The notes under the pieces: model-generated
Told to the model about the DNA's origin: nothing
Database searches by the model: none
What the model saw: the letters and a program-made list of their open reading frames with translations, nothing else
Part shown: positions 53,396 through 62,468 of the stretch, piece after piece
Position numbering within the stretch: the first letter of the stretch is position 1
Layout: each line of letters starts with the position of its first letter
Made by a program: the position numbers and the translations under genes
Source of the DNA: Streptomyces albogriseolus
GTDB lineage: Bacteria > Actinomycetota > Actinomycetes > Streptomycetales > Streptomycetaceae
Assembly (NCBI GenBank): GCA_014650475.1
Contig: BMVA01000009.1
Coordinates: 186,001-250,000, forward strand
Direction of reading: 5' to 3'
DNA: 64,000 nucleotides

Positions 53396-54889
53396 ATGAC
53401 CGAACCCACTCGAATACCGCCGCGGGACGACCGCGGGACGCAGCCCGCCCCGTGGCGCCGGCCCCGCGTGATCCTGTGGACCGCGGCGGGCGTGGTGACC
53501 CTGGGCTTCCTCGTCGCCCTGGAGATCGTGGCGCGCGGCTACGGCTTCTCGGGGCCGATCACCGAACAGTCGCGGGAGGTGATCTTCGCCCCCGAGTCGG
53601 GGCCGCTGCTCTACGGCGGCCTGGCGCTGACGATGGTGGTGCTCACCTGGCGGCAGCGGCTGATCGCGCTGGGCGTCGCCGCGGGCGTGGACATCGTCTT
53701 CTTCCTGGTGCGGTGGGTGCTCGACGCCGACATGAACTTCGGCAACGGCGCGCTGTGGGTGGTCCTGGGCGTCGCGGTCCTCGGCCTCACGCGCCGCACC
53801 GGCCACGAACGGACACTGCTGCTCAAGGGCACCGGCCTGGGCCTGCTGCTGGTGGCCGGCCACAAGACCGGCGACACCTGGCTGCTCATCACCTCGAAGA
53901 CCCGCGCGACCGTCCTCGACGCGTACGTGGCCGCCGCGGACCACGCCCTGGCCGACCCGTCGTGGCTGGTGGGCCGTTTCCTGAACGCGACCGCGCCGGT
54001 CAGCACGGGCATCCTGCACGTCGTCTACGGCCAGCTCCCGCTCGCCGCCGCCCTCGTCGGCCTCTACCAGCTGCGCCGGGTGGCGGTGGAGCGCCGCTTC
54101 CCCGCCCACCACCTGGTGCGCACGTTCCTGATGATCGGTCTGCTCGGCCCCGCCATCTACATGATCTTCCCGGTGGTCGGCCCCGTCTTCGCGTACGGCA
54201 CGGACGGCGGCGCCTGGGCGACGGCCAACCTCTGGCCGGACACCCTGCCGCCCGTCACCGACCCGCGGCCGATCCCGTTCGACGGCATCACCCCGCGCAA
54301 CTGCATGCCCAGCCTGCACACCGCGTGGGCCGTCACCCTCTTCGTCCACTCCCGCGACGGCTCCCGGGCGATGCGCTGGGCGGGCACCTTCTGGCTGGTC
54401 GGCACCCTCACGGCGACCCTGGGCTTCGGCTACCACTACGGCGCCGACCTGCTCGCCGGCGTGGTCTTCGCCCTGACCATCGAGACGGCGATGCGCTGCT
54501 CCGCCCACGGCTGGGACCGCGCGGGCGTCCGCCTGGTCGCCCTCGGCACGACGGTCTTCGCCGCCCTGCTGGCCTCGTACCGCTGGCTCCCCACGGAGAT
54601 GGCCGCCCGCCCCTGGCTGTTCGGCCCGCTCCTGCTGCTGGTGACGGGCGCGGTGATCTACGCGTACGTGCGGACGGCGCGGGCGGCGCGGGCGGCGCGT
54701 GAGCGTGAGCCGAAGCCGGAGGTGCCGGGGCAGCGGCCGGCACCGGAGGCGGAGGAGTCGGCGGAACCGGCGGACCCCACGGATGCGGCTGGGGCGGCCG
54801 AGGCTGCGACGACCGGGACCGGCACGACGATCGGGACCGGCACGACCGGGGAGTCCGGCGCGACGGACGCGAAGCCGGAGCTGGTCTGA
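53396..54889 (+). CDS. PAP2-superfamily integral membrane protein (inositol-phosphotransferase-like)
   Basis: A 497-residue polytopic protein with about ten hydrophobic helices. The PAP2/Aur1-type motifs are NCMPSLHTAWAVTLF (C2-like, with His) and LGFGYHYGADLLAGVVFALT (C3-like His...Asp). Such enzymes transfer or hydrolyse lipid-linked phosphates at the membrane. The C-terminal ~70 residues are hydrophilic and repetitive (GTGTTIGTGTTGESGATDA), apparently disordered. The start at ATG 53396 has a weak ribosome site. It is convergent with the M50 gene; membership in the peptide cluster is uncertain. Confidence 0.8.
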   Translation: MTEPTRIPPRDDRGTQPAPWRRPRVILWTAAGVVTLGFLVALEIVARGYGFSGPITEQSREVIFAPESGPLLYGGLALTMVVLTWRQRLIALGVAAGVDIVFFLVRWVLDADMNFGNGALWVVLGVAVLGLTRRTGHERTLLLKGTGLGLLLVAGHKTGDTWLLITSKTRATVLDAYVAAADHALADPSWLVGRFLNATAPVSTGILHVVYGQLPLAAALVGLYQLRRVAVERRFPAHHLVRTFLMIGLLGPAIYMIFPVVGPVFAYGTDGGAWATANLWPDTLPPVTDPRPIPFDGITPRNCMPSLHTAWAVTLFVHSRDGSRAMRWAGTFWLVGTLTATLGFGYHYGADLLAGVVFALTIETAMRCSAHGWDRAGVRLVALGTTVFAALLASYRWLPTEMAARPWLFGPLLLLVTGAVIYAYVRTARAARAAREREPKPEVPGQRPAPEAEESAEPADPTDAAGAAEAATTGTGTTIGTGTTGESGATDAKPELV

Positions 54890-54900
54890 GCGACGGCGCG

Positions 54901-56166
54901 TCACGTCCCGTGGCGCGCCACCGCTTCGGCGCGCCGGCGGGAGCGGTGGTCGCGCCACTTGGTGACCACCCAGAGGACGTTGACACCGCCGAGGGTGACC
55001 AGCACCGCCGCCGAGTCGGCGTATCCGGCGGGCGTGTTGCCGGGCGCCAGCCCCCGTACGGCGCGGGCCAGCAGGGCGATGTCGAGGGGCAGGGTCACGG
55101 CGGCCATGAACGCGAGACACGCGGCCGTGCCCACGACGAGGACGACGCTGTACACGCGGACCGCCCGGCGCTCGTGCCGGGGCAGCCGGGCGCTCGGGTC
55201 GTCCTCCCCCGCCGCCGTACGGGCGCCGGGACGCAGCGCGCGCAGCGCCCGGCGGTACCGGTACCGGGCGTAGGCGAGCCCGTCGCCGTACAGATCCCGG
55301 CAGCCGGTGAGGTCCTGCAGCACGAAGTACACGTCCGTCCGCGTGAACACCATGAACTGGAACGGCAGCGGCATCAGCGCGAGCAGCAGGGCGGCCGCCG
55401 ACAGCCGGTGGGCCGTGGACGCGGGATCGGTCGCGGCGAGGACCGGCACGAGCGCGGAGGCGACGGACAGGTTGAGCGCGATGCCCGCCAGGTAGGCCGT
55501 CAGCCGGTGGCGGCGCGGGGCGAGTTCGATGCCGCTGATGTCGGTCTGCATGACGAGGAACTGCAGACGCGTGCCGAGCCGCATCCGGCCCGGCACTCCG
55601 GCGGCGCGTGCGGTCACCAGATGGGCCAGTTCGTGGGCGAGCAGCAGCGTCCATCCGGCCGCCGCCCCGCTCAGCAGGACCACACTGCCGTGCGGGCTCC
55701 ACAGCAGGGCGCGGTAGCCCGGCAGCAGGCCGGGGCGGAGCAGCAGGGTGACGACGGCCGCCGCCGTCAGCACGGCGACGGCGACGGGGAGCACCGGATG
55801 CAGGGCGAACCGGACATGACGGGGGCGCAGCCACGGCAGCGAGGCGCGCGGCGGCGCCGGGTCGGGCAGCGGACGGTCGTCGATCCGCGCGACGAACCCG
55901 AGGGCGGCCAGGTCCGCGACGAAGTCCGCGATGTCGAACTCCTCGCCCGTGTCCGCGCGCAGCCGCTCCTGCGTCCGGGCCACGCTCAGCCCCTCGCCCA
56001 GCAGGCGCACGGCCCGCGCCCCGGCGGACGGCAGGGCGACGAAGGTGCGGGTCGCCATGCGTCCGACGATCCACTCGTCGCGGTCGCGCCGCATGGAGAG
56101 CTCGTGCAGCACGACGCGGGCGGCCGGCCCGACGCGGGGCGGCGTCCCGGCGGCGGTGTCCGTCAC
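54901..56166 (-). CDS. M50-type membrane metallopeptidase with an N-terminal PqqD-like domain
   Basis: A 421-residue protein. The first ~100 residues (VLHELSMRRDRDEWIVGRMA, ARTQERLRADTGEEFDIADF, VADLAALGFVARID) resemble a PqqD-type winged helix, the RiPP recognition element (RRE). Then come membrane helices with the zinc motif in LLLAHELAHLVTARAAG (about 176) and further M50-like helices (TAYLAGIALNLSVASALVPV). GTG 56166 overlaps the stop of the ThiF-like gene (GTGA), so the two are co-translated. The likely role is leader removal or processing at the membrane (inference). Confidence 0.8.
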   Translation of the reverse strand: MTDTAAGTPPRVGPAARVVLHELSMRRDRDEWIVGRMATRTFVALPSAGARAVRLLGEGLSVARTQERLRADTGEEFDIADFVADLAALGFVARIDDRPLPDPAPPRASLPWLRPRHVRFALHPVLPVAVAVLTAAAVVTLLLRPGLLPGYRALLWSPHGSVVLLSGAAAGWTLLLAHELAHLVTARAAGVPGRMRLGTRLQFLVMQTDISGIELAPRRHRLTAYLAGIALNLSVASALVPVLAATDPASTAHRLSAAALLLALMPLPFQFMVFTRTDVYFVLQDLTGCRDLYGDGLAYARYRYRRALRALRPGARTAAGEDDPSARLPRHERRAVRVYSVVLVVGTAACLAFMAAVTLPLDIALLARAVRGLAPGNTPAGYADSAAVLVTLGGVNVLWVVTKWRDHRSRRRAEAVARHGT

Positions 56167-57398
56167 CGGGTCTCCCCGTCCGGCGCGGTCACCGCCGGCA
56201 CCGTGCCGCAGGCGGGGCAGTCGTCGCGCCGCTCGGAGCGCTGCAGGACCGGGTCGCCCGGCAGCATGAGGTTGAGGCCGAAGCGGCAGCCGGGCGCGAC
56301 GGGCGGTATGCCGCACAGCAGGGTGAGCGCGGCATGGGCGAGCAGGCTGCCGGACAGGCCCGCGGTCACGGCGTTGACCGGGTTCCACGGCATGCGCGGC
56401 GACGCCACGTCCTCGTCCTGGCCGGGCCCGAGCCGCAGGTCGCGCCGCTCGGCCTCGGCGTCCCGCAGACACTGCCAGCAGGGGCCGCGGCCGGGGGCGA
56501 ACATGCCGACGCTGACCAGCGGCCCGCGGTAGCCCGCCTCGGCCCACGGGGTGCCGGTGGCCAGGCACACCCGGTTCGCCCATCCGCGGATCTCCGGGGG
56601 GCGGTCGGCGGCGAGGAGCAGCAGGTCGTACGGGGCGGACGCGGGCGCGCCGTCCGGGCGGTGCGGGTCCCGTGCGGGGTCGGGCGCCTGGGTCAGCAGG
56701 TCCTCCAGGTCGTCCGGGCCGCGCACCTCGCGGCGCTCCCCCGTGAGCGTGGTGTCCGTGTTCAGGGCGCGCAGCGCGGCCAGCGCCGCGTCGAGCTTGG
56801 GCCGGCCCAGGTCGTCCTCACGGAAGAGGGTCTGCCGGTTGAGGTTGGACAGTTCGACGACGTCCGGTTCGACGCAGTGCAGGTGTCCCACGCCGGACGC
56901 GACGAGGTCGCGGGCGGCCGCCCCGCCGGTGCCGCCGACGCCGACGAGCAGCACGCGGGCGCGGCGCAGCAGCGTCTGCGGCTCCCAGGAGCTGGCACGG
57001 GGCCGCAGGTCCATCCAGCGCATCAGGGTCATCCCCCTGCCGTAGCGCTCGCGTTCCCGCGCGGTCAGCTCCGCGGGCGGCGGGGCGCCGGCGTCCTCGA
57101 CGTAACCGGCCTCGGTCAGGTCGTCCATGGCCCCGGTGACGTCCTCGTCGTCCAGGGCGAGCCGGGGGTGGCGCCGGGTGACCTCGGCGACGACGTCGTC
57201 CGGTCCGCGCGTGCCGTCCATGGTCTCGACCAGGGTCCACACCCAGCCGTCGGGGTCGAGGATCTCGGCGCCGATGCCGTGGACGACGCTGCCGATCCGC
57301 ACGTTGCCGTCGGCCGTCCGGTAGGCCCGGTGCTCGGGCTTGATCCGGGGTCGCCGCATCGTCCGGACCGTGGCCCGGTCCGTGGTCCGCACCGTCAT
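56163..57398 (-). CDS. ThiF/E1-like adenylating enzyme with an N-terminal PqqD-like (RRE) domain
   Basis: A 411-residue protein. Residues ~14-100 (RRPRIKPEHRAYRTADGNVR, LVETMDGTRGPDDVVAEVTR, AMDDLTEAGYVED) match the PqqD-like RRE that binds precursor leaders. The ThiF fold follows: ATP-binding LLVGVGGTGGAAARDLVASG (about 152), then EPDVVELSNLNRQTLFREDD and GRPKLDAALAAL. Zinc cysteines occur as CWQC and CPAC. Such enzymes activate carboxylates by adenylation, as in microcin C7, pantocin and TOMM pathways. ATG 57398 is chosen with a weak ribosome site. Confidence 0.82.
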   Translation of the reverse strand: MTVRTTDRATVRTMRRPRIKPEHRAYRTADGNVRIGSVVHGIGAEILDPDGWVWTLVETMDGTRGPDDVVAEVTRRHPRLALDDEDVTGAMDDLTEAGYVEDAGAPPPAELTARERERYGRGMTLMRWMDLRPRASSWEPQTLLRRARVLLVGVGGTGGAAARDLVASGVGHLHCVEPDVVELSNLNRQTLFREDDLGRPKLDAALAALRALNTDTTLTGERREVRGPDDLEDLLTQAPDPARDPHRPDGAPASAPYDLLLLAADRPPEIRGWANRVCLATGTPWAEAGYRGPLVSVGMFAPGRGPCWQCLRDAEAERRDLRLGPGQDEDVASPRMPWNPVNAVTAGLSGSLLAHAALTLLCGIPPVAPGCRFGLNLMLPGDPVLQRSERRDDCPACGTVPAVTAPDGETR

Positions 57399-57527
57399 CT
57401 TCGCGCCAATCTCGCCGGTCTCAACTACCGCTCCTTCAACGCACATTGACAACGATTGCCCGGTCGGCGAACGCTGGCAAGGTCACATCTGGTCCTTCGC
57501 ACGGCAACGGACAACGGGAGGAACGGC

Positions 57528-57605
57528 ATGGCGAACAAGATCGAGATCCGTCCGCTGGACAAGAAGGAGACCACCGGCGACAGCGGTGGCAACGGCGGCA
57601 GCTGA
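57528..57605 (+). CDS. 25-residue putative RiPP precursor peptide
   Basis: The short frame starts at ATG 57528, six bases after a strong GGGAGGAA-type ribosome site. It reads MANKIEIRPLDKKE in the first 14 residues (leader-like, charged) and ends TTGDSGGNGGS (core-like, small residues). It lies 12 bases before the M14 peptidase gene and is divergent from two proteins with PqqD-like leader-binding domains. Third-position GC is high. This setting is that of a ribosomally made, modified peptide; the modification is unknown. Confidence 0.72.
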   Translation: MANKIEIRPLDKKETTGDSGGNGGS

Positions 57606-57617
57606 CGGCTGGTCAGG

Positions 57618-58913
57618 ATGAACCGCTACCTCACGGTCGCGGAGGTCTCGGCAGCGGCGCGGCGGCTGGTCTCCCGGTACCCGGGGGCCGGCCGTCTGCG
57701 CCGTGTCGGCACCTCCCGCGCGGGGCGTCCGCTGGAGATGCTGTCCGTCGGGCACGGGCCCGCGCACGTCCTGGTGGTCGCCCGGCCGCATCCCGACGAG
57801 CCGGTCGGCGCCGTCACCGCGCTCGCGCTGGCCGAGCGGGTGGCACGCGGCGACGGGCGCTCCCCTGCGACCGACCCGGCGCGCGTCACCTGGGACGTCG
57901 TGCTGTGCCTCGACCCGGACGGGGCGGCGCTGAGCGAGGGCATCGAGGAGGCGACGGCCGGTCCCGCGCCCGCCCTGGAGCGCTACTTCCGCGCCGCGTT
58001 CCGCCCGGTCGCGGCGGAGCAGCCCGAGTGGGCGCCGATCGAGTCGTCCCGGCTCCCGGAGAGCCAGGCCCTGTTCGACCTGATCGACGAGCGGCGCCCG
58101 GTCCTCCAGTGCTCCCTGCACGGCATCGAGGCCGGCGGCACCTTCGCCCAGCTGACGGGCGGCCTGCCGGGTTTCGCCGGGGGCTTCCACACGGCCGCCG
58201 CCGACCTCTCCGTCCCCGTCCAGCACGGCACCTTCGACGCCCTGTACTGGGAGAACCCCGCCCCCGGCGTCCATGTCCTGCCCCCGCCGGAGAACGCCGG
58301 GCGGCTGGCGGCCGGTTCCGAGAACATCGGCCGGTCCACATGGTGCGCACCCCAGCGGTACGGCGGTGTCACCGCGATCGTCGAGGTGCCCATGTGGGCG
58401 AGCGCCCTGGCCGACGACCCGTCCCCGCACCCCTACGCCGTACGCACCCTGCGCGGGCTGTCCCGGCTGGTGCGGGACGGGGGCGAGCAGGTGACCACGG
58501 TCCTCGACAAGGCGCGCGGCTTCCTGCCGCCGCCCGAGGAGAGCGCGCCCCGGCGCGTGCTGGAGTGGATGGCGGACGGCCTGTACGACCTGGTCGCCGA
58601 CTCCTGGCAGCCGCTGGCCCGGCAGGCCGCCGAGAGTGGGGGGCGCGTCACCACGGCCCAGGTCTGCGCCCTGGACGTGGTCGCCCGCCGCCAGCCGCTC
58701 CGCGCGGCCGGTCTCCTGCTGCGCCTGCTGTCGGCCACGGACGACCCCGCCGCACCCGCGCTCCACGACGAGCTGCACGCCCTGTTCACGGCCTGGTGCG
58801 AGGACTTCACCCACGCCCTGGGCCTGCGCTGGGTCCCGGTGCGCGACCAGGTGGACCTCCAGTCCCGTACGGCCCTGGCGGCGGCGGAGTGCGCGCTGCG
58901 CTCCGCGCGCTGA
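57618..58913 (+). CDS. M14-family zinc metallocarboxypeptidase
   Basis: A 431-residue protein. Zinc ligands are His and Glu in VARPHPDEPVG (HxxE, about 57) and His in LQCSLHGIE (about 167). The catalytic Glu is in TAIVEVPMW (about 254). Substrate-pocket segments are intact, so it should be active. There is no signal peptide, so it acts in the cytoplasm. It lies 12 bases after the 25-codon gene and is probably co-transcribed, suggesting that it trims the C-terminus of the small peptide (inference). M14 enzymes acting on RiPPs are known in other clusters. Confidence 0.82.
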   Translation: MNRYLTVAEVSAAARRLVSRYPGAGRLRRVGTSRAGRPLEMLSVGHGPAHVLVVARPHPDEPVGAVTALALAERVARGDGRSPATDPARVTWDVVLCLDPDGAALSEGIEEATAGPAPALERYFRAAFRPVAAEQPEWAPIESSRLPESQALFDLIDERRPVLQCSLHGIEAGGTFAQLTGGLPGFAGGFHTAAADLSVPVQHGTFDALYWENPAPGVHVLPPPENAGRLAAGSENIGRSTWCAPQRYGGVTAIVEVPMWASALADDPSPHPYAVRTLRGLSRLVRDGGEQVTTVLDKARGFLPPPEESAPRRVLEWMADGLYDLVADSWQPLARQAAESGGRVTTAQVCALDVVARRQPLRAAGLLLRLLSATDDPAAPALHDELHALFTAWCEDFTHALGLRWVPVRDQVDLQSRTALAAAECALRSAR

Positions 58914-59050
58914 GCGGGACCGGCGCACGGGTGGGCGCCACGCGGGGCCGCGATCGTCGTGGTCGACGGGCGTCCTGTGCGGGCCCGACCGGGCCCCGTT
59001 TCAGGTGCCGCGCCCGTCCCGGACCACGTTTTCTCGACGCGCGCGCGACA

Positions 59051-59215
59051 GGTGAGGTCCGTGAGGCCCTGCGGGAGCAGTCCCGGTTCGACTGGGAGGC
59101 GTTCCTCACCCACCGGGCCCGTGAGCTGCGCCTCGGCGGCCAGTTGACCGTCCTCGGCGGCGGCGGACGACGGGACGAGCGTGCGTGTGATGTTGCTGTG
59201 GACCGGCGGGTGTGA
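59051..59215 (+). pseudogene. Remnant of a SAM-dependent methyltransferase gene
   Basis: An isolated 54-codon stretch reads EVREALREQSRFDWEAFLTH then RARELRLGGQLTVLGGGG before the frame degenerates and stops. This resembles the internal 'DWxxFLxHRARELRPGGxLVVxGG' region of the SABATH-like methyltransferases common in Streptomyces. The preceding 130 bases and the following sequence lack the rest of the enzyme and there is no start with a ribosome site. The 58914-59235 gap holds nothing else I can identify. Confidence 0.45.
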
Positions 59216-59235
59216 GGCACGGGGTAGCCCGCCCC

Positions 59236-60669
59236 TCACAGCGGCCAGGCGGCCAGCAGATCACCGGGGCCGTAGACGGCGTCGAGCCCCTGACAGTCCA
59301 CTCCGCTCCGGGAGACCGCCACGACGGGGAGCGGCTGGTCGGTGAGGGCGGCGCGGTGACGGAGGAGCGCGGCGAGGTCGCGCCGGTCGAAGGGAGCCTG
59401 CTCCAGCCACTTGATGGAGCCGACGAAGAGCAGTTCCTTGGCGACGGGAGCGCGGTCGGCGCCCACGACATCGATCTCGACGTCGTTGGTACGGGTCCAG
59501 TAACCGCCCACCACGCGAGCCGCGGGCAGCTGGCCGTCGGGGAGCATCCGCGCCAAGGCTTCGCGGATCAGGGGTTCGACGGCCCGCCCCCGCCAGCTGG
59601 TCCAGTTCTCCCGGATGCGGGCCAGGGTCAGGTCGCCGCGTCCCCGCTCGATCTCGTCCATCGACGGGCCGAGCAGATGCAGCCAGAGCCGCAGATAGGG
59701 ATCGGTCACTCGATAGCGGCGGTCCTTCGACGGGCGCAGTGACACCGGCAGCTCCCCGGCGACGATCCGCTTCTCCATGAGCAGTTCCAGGGAGCGTTGC
59801 AGAGGGGTGGCTCCTATGCCGCCGGCCGCGCGGGCGATGTTGGTGAACGTCCGCTCGCCGCTGCCGACGGCGGCCAGCACCGCACGCGCCTGAGCCTGTG
59901 GGGGGAACTCCGCGGCCAATGATCGTTCGGCAGACACCAGCAGGGCGGACACCGGGTCGCTCAACGCCTCGCCGAGGAAGTCCCACAGGCCGGCACCATG
60001 GGGCCACTCTGCGCAGATCAGGGGCAGTCCGCCGGTGACCAGTGCGGCGTCGAAGGCCTCCGCCGGACCGAGCCCGAGCATCTGGCCCACCTCGGCCGGG
60101 TTGAGCGGACCCAGCACCATCTCCCGACCACGCTGGTGGAAGGGGCGCCCGTAGCTGTTCAGCGCCTCCATCATCGACAGGTCGGATCCGATGAGGATCA
60201 GCAGTACCGGCTTGGTCTCCAACACCCGGTCCCAGGCTCGTTGCAGCATGCCCTCGAAGGCGCCGTCCGGATCCATCAGGTACGGCACCTCGTCGATGAC
60301 GAGCACGCCGGCACGGTCGGTGGGCAGGGCCGCCGCGAGGACGTCGAACGCGTCGTCCCAGCTCTGCGGCCGTGCGGCGGCGACAAGACCCGCGGACGGC
60401 AAGGTGGACACCTGAGCGTCCCGAGCCAGCCGCGCCAGGTCGTCGGCCGGTGAGGCGCCCGTGGCCGCGTAGAACAGGAACGGCGCTCCGGAGCGCTCCG
60501 CGAACCGCTCGACCAGTCGCGACTTGCCCACGCGGCGCCGCCCACGCAGCATGACGCACCGCCCGGGCCGCTCGCCCCCCACTCCGGCCGTCACCTTCTG
60601 CAGCTCACGCTCCAGCGTCGCCATCTCGTGTCTGCGGCCCACGAAGTCCACCACGCTGCCTCCATTCAT
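59236..60669 (-). CDS. AAA-type ATPase with a C-terminal DUF234-like domain
   Basis: A 477-residue protein. After DFVGRRHEMATLERELQ comes Walker A in MLRGRRRVGKSRLVERF, Walker B in RAGVLVIDEVPYLMD and the sensor region LILIGSDLSMMEALNSYGRP. The C-terminal half has a winged-helix-like part (LQRSLELLMEKRIVAGELPV, YRVTDPYLRLWLHLL) and a nuclease-like end (NDVEIDVVGADRAPVAKELL, FVGSIKW), as in archaeal-type ATPases with DUF234. Many members sit in accessory DNA and may be defence-related, but no function is established. ATG 60669 has no ribosome site; three palindromic repeats occupy its place. Confidence 0.82.
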   Translation of the reverse strand: MNGGSVVDFVGRRHEMATLERELQKVTAGVGGERPGRCVMLRGRRRVGKSRLVERFAERSGAPFLFYAATGASPADDLARLARDAQVSTLPSAGLVAAARPQSWDDAFDVLAAALPTDRAGVLVIDEVPYLMDPDGAFEGMLQRAWDRVLETKPVLLILIGSDLSMMEALNSYGRPFHQRGREMVLGPLNPAEVGQMLGLGPAEAFDAALVTGGLPLICAEWPHGAGLWDFLGEALSDPVSALLVSAERSLAAEFPPQAQARAVLAAVGSGERTFTNIARAAGGIGATPLQRSLELLMEKRIVAGELPVSLRPSKDRRYRVTDPYLRLWLHLLGPSMDEIERGRGDLTLARIRENWTSWRGRAVEPLIREALARMLPDGQLPAARVVGGYWTRTNDVEIDVVGADRAPVAKELLFVGSIKWLEQAPFDRRDLAALLRHRAALTDQPLPVVAVSRSGVDCQGLDAVYGPGDLLAAWPL

Positions 60670-60708
60670 GTTACTAACACTCACGTTAGTAACATTGAGG
60701 TTAGCAAC
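60670..60708. repeat. Three 9-bp palindromes in 15-bp phase at the ATPase start
   Basis: GTTACTAAC (60670-60678), GTTAGTAAC (60685-60693) and GTTAGCAAC (60700-60708) follow the pattern GTTANNAAC and start exactly 15 bases apart. The first two are perfect palindromes around a central base. The block directly abuts the start codon, between that gene and the one upstream. It is AT-rich in a GC-rich setting. It could be an operator array, or encode pentapeptide repeats if translation starts further upstream. Confidence 0.7.
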
Positions 60709-60725
60709 ATCGTCGGATGCATTCC

Positions 60726-61220
60726 TCACATGACCGGGCGGTTGGCGGACGTGTACTCCTCGGCGACGTTGAAGACGCTGGCGCAGTGGGGGCACTCCGC
60801 GTGCCCGAAGAGGTGGGCGATGCCGTCGGCGAGGGAGCCCTGGCCGTCGCGGACGGCCGTCTCGTGCATCCGTCGCCCGACGCCGGAGAGGGCCGCGGGG
60901 TCCGCGGGCCTCAGCTCGCGCCGGTCCACGTCTCCGAGGTGCCAGTCCCGGATCGCCGAGTAGCGCCCGTACGCGCCGATGGCGATCGTCACGTCGACGG
61001 CGCAGTGCGGGCAGGCGACCCGGTAGAAGTCGTCCGAGAAGTCCCCCAGGACCGCGCTCCAGTGGTACTGCTGCTCGGTCGCCAGCAGAAAGCGGAAGCT
61101 CGCCAGGTAGTCGTCCGGCCGCGACCGCAGGTGCCGGTCGAGGATCTCGCGGAACGTCCTGATCGCGTGGGCGCAGCCCGGCAGCAGGTCGTCACAGCCG
61201 TGAGGGGACGGGACGCACAT
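60726..61220 (-). CDS. CPxC-containing hypothetical protein, possibly 5'-truncated
   Basis: From ATG 61220 the protein has 164 residues: CVPSPHGCDDLLPGCAHAIR, then FREILDRHLRSRPDDYLASF and two CPHC motifs (YRVACPHCAVDV and GHAECPHCASVF) that could hold zinc. Coding-like sequence seems to continue upstream in frame (DDAAALPLASHSARARGLAG) without a start until it runs into the ychF terminator, so an N-terminal repeat region may have been lost. No known domain. It is transcribed towards the ATPase. Confidence 0.55.
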   Translation of the reverse strand: MCVPSPHGCDDLLPGCAHAIRTFREILDRHLRSRPDDYLASFRFLLATEQQYHWSAVLGDFSDDFYRVACPHCAVDVTIAIGAYGRYSAIRDWHLGDVDRRELRPADPAALSGVGRRMHETAVRDGQGSLADGIAHLFGHAECPHCASVFNVAEEYTSANRPVM

Positions 61221-61326
61221 CACGATCAGCCCGGCGAGCCCGCGCGCCCGCGCACTGTGCGACGCGAGAGGCAGGGCGGCGGCATCGTCACCGAAGTCAG
61301 CACGCCGCGGACTCCGTACAGAACAC

Positions 61327-61368
61327 AAAGGCCGCCCGACCCGCTCCACCGCAGGTCGGACGGCCTTT
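61327..61368 (-). terminator. Terminator of ychF
   Basis: AAAGGCCGCCCGACC (61327-61341) pairs with GGTCGGACGGCCTTT (61354-61368) with a single mismatch, followed on the minus strand by a T-rich stretch. It lies 12 bases after the ychF stop. Confidence 0.75.
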
Positions 61369-61379
61369 CGCCGGACGTC

Positions 61380-62468
<1,089 letters not shown>

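Noticed and set aside
54901-58913. Calling the peptide cluster a lanthipeptide, lasso peptide or TOMM cluster
   Set aside because: No lanthionine synthetase, asparagine-synthetase-like cyclase or YcaO gene is present; the leader does not show a recognised class motif.
57446-59215. 589-residue frame covering the M14 gene in another frame
   Set aside because: Arg/Gly/Pro-rich shadow; only its last ~54 codons look protein-like and are reported as a remnant.
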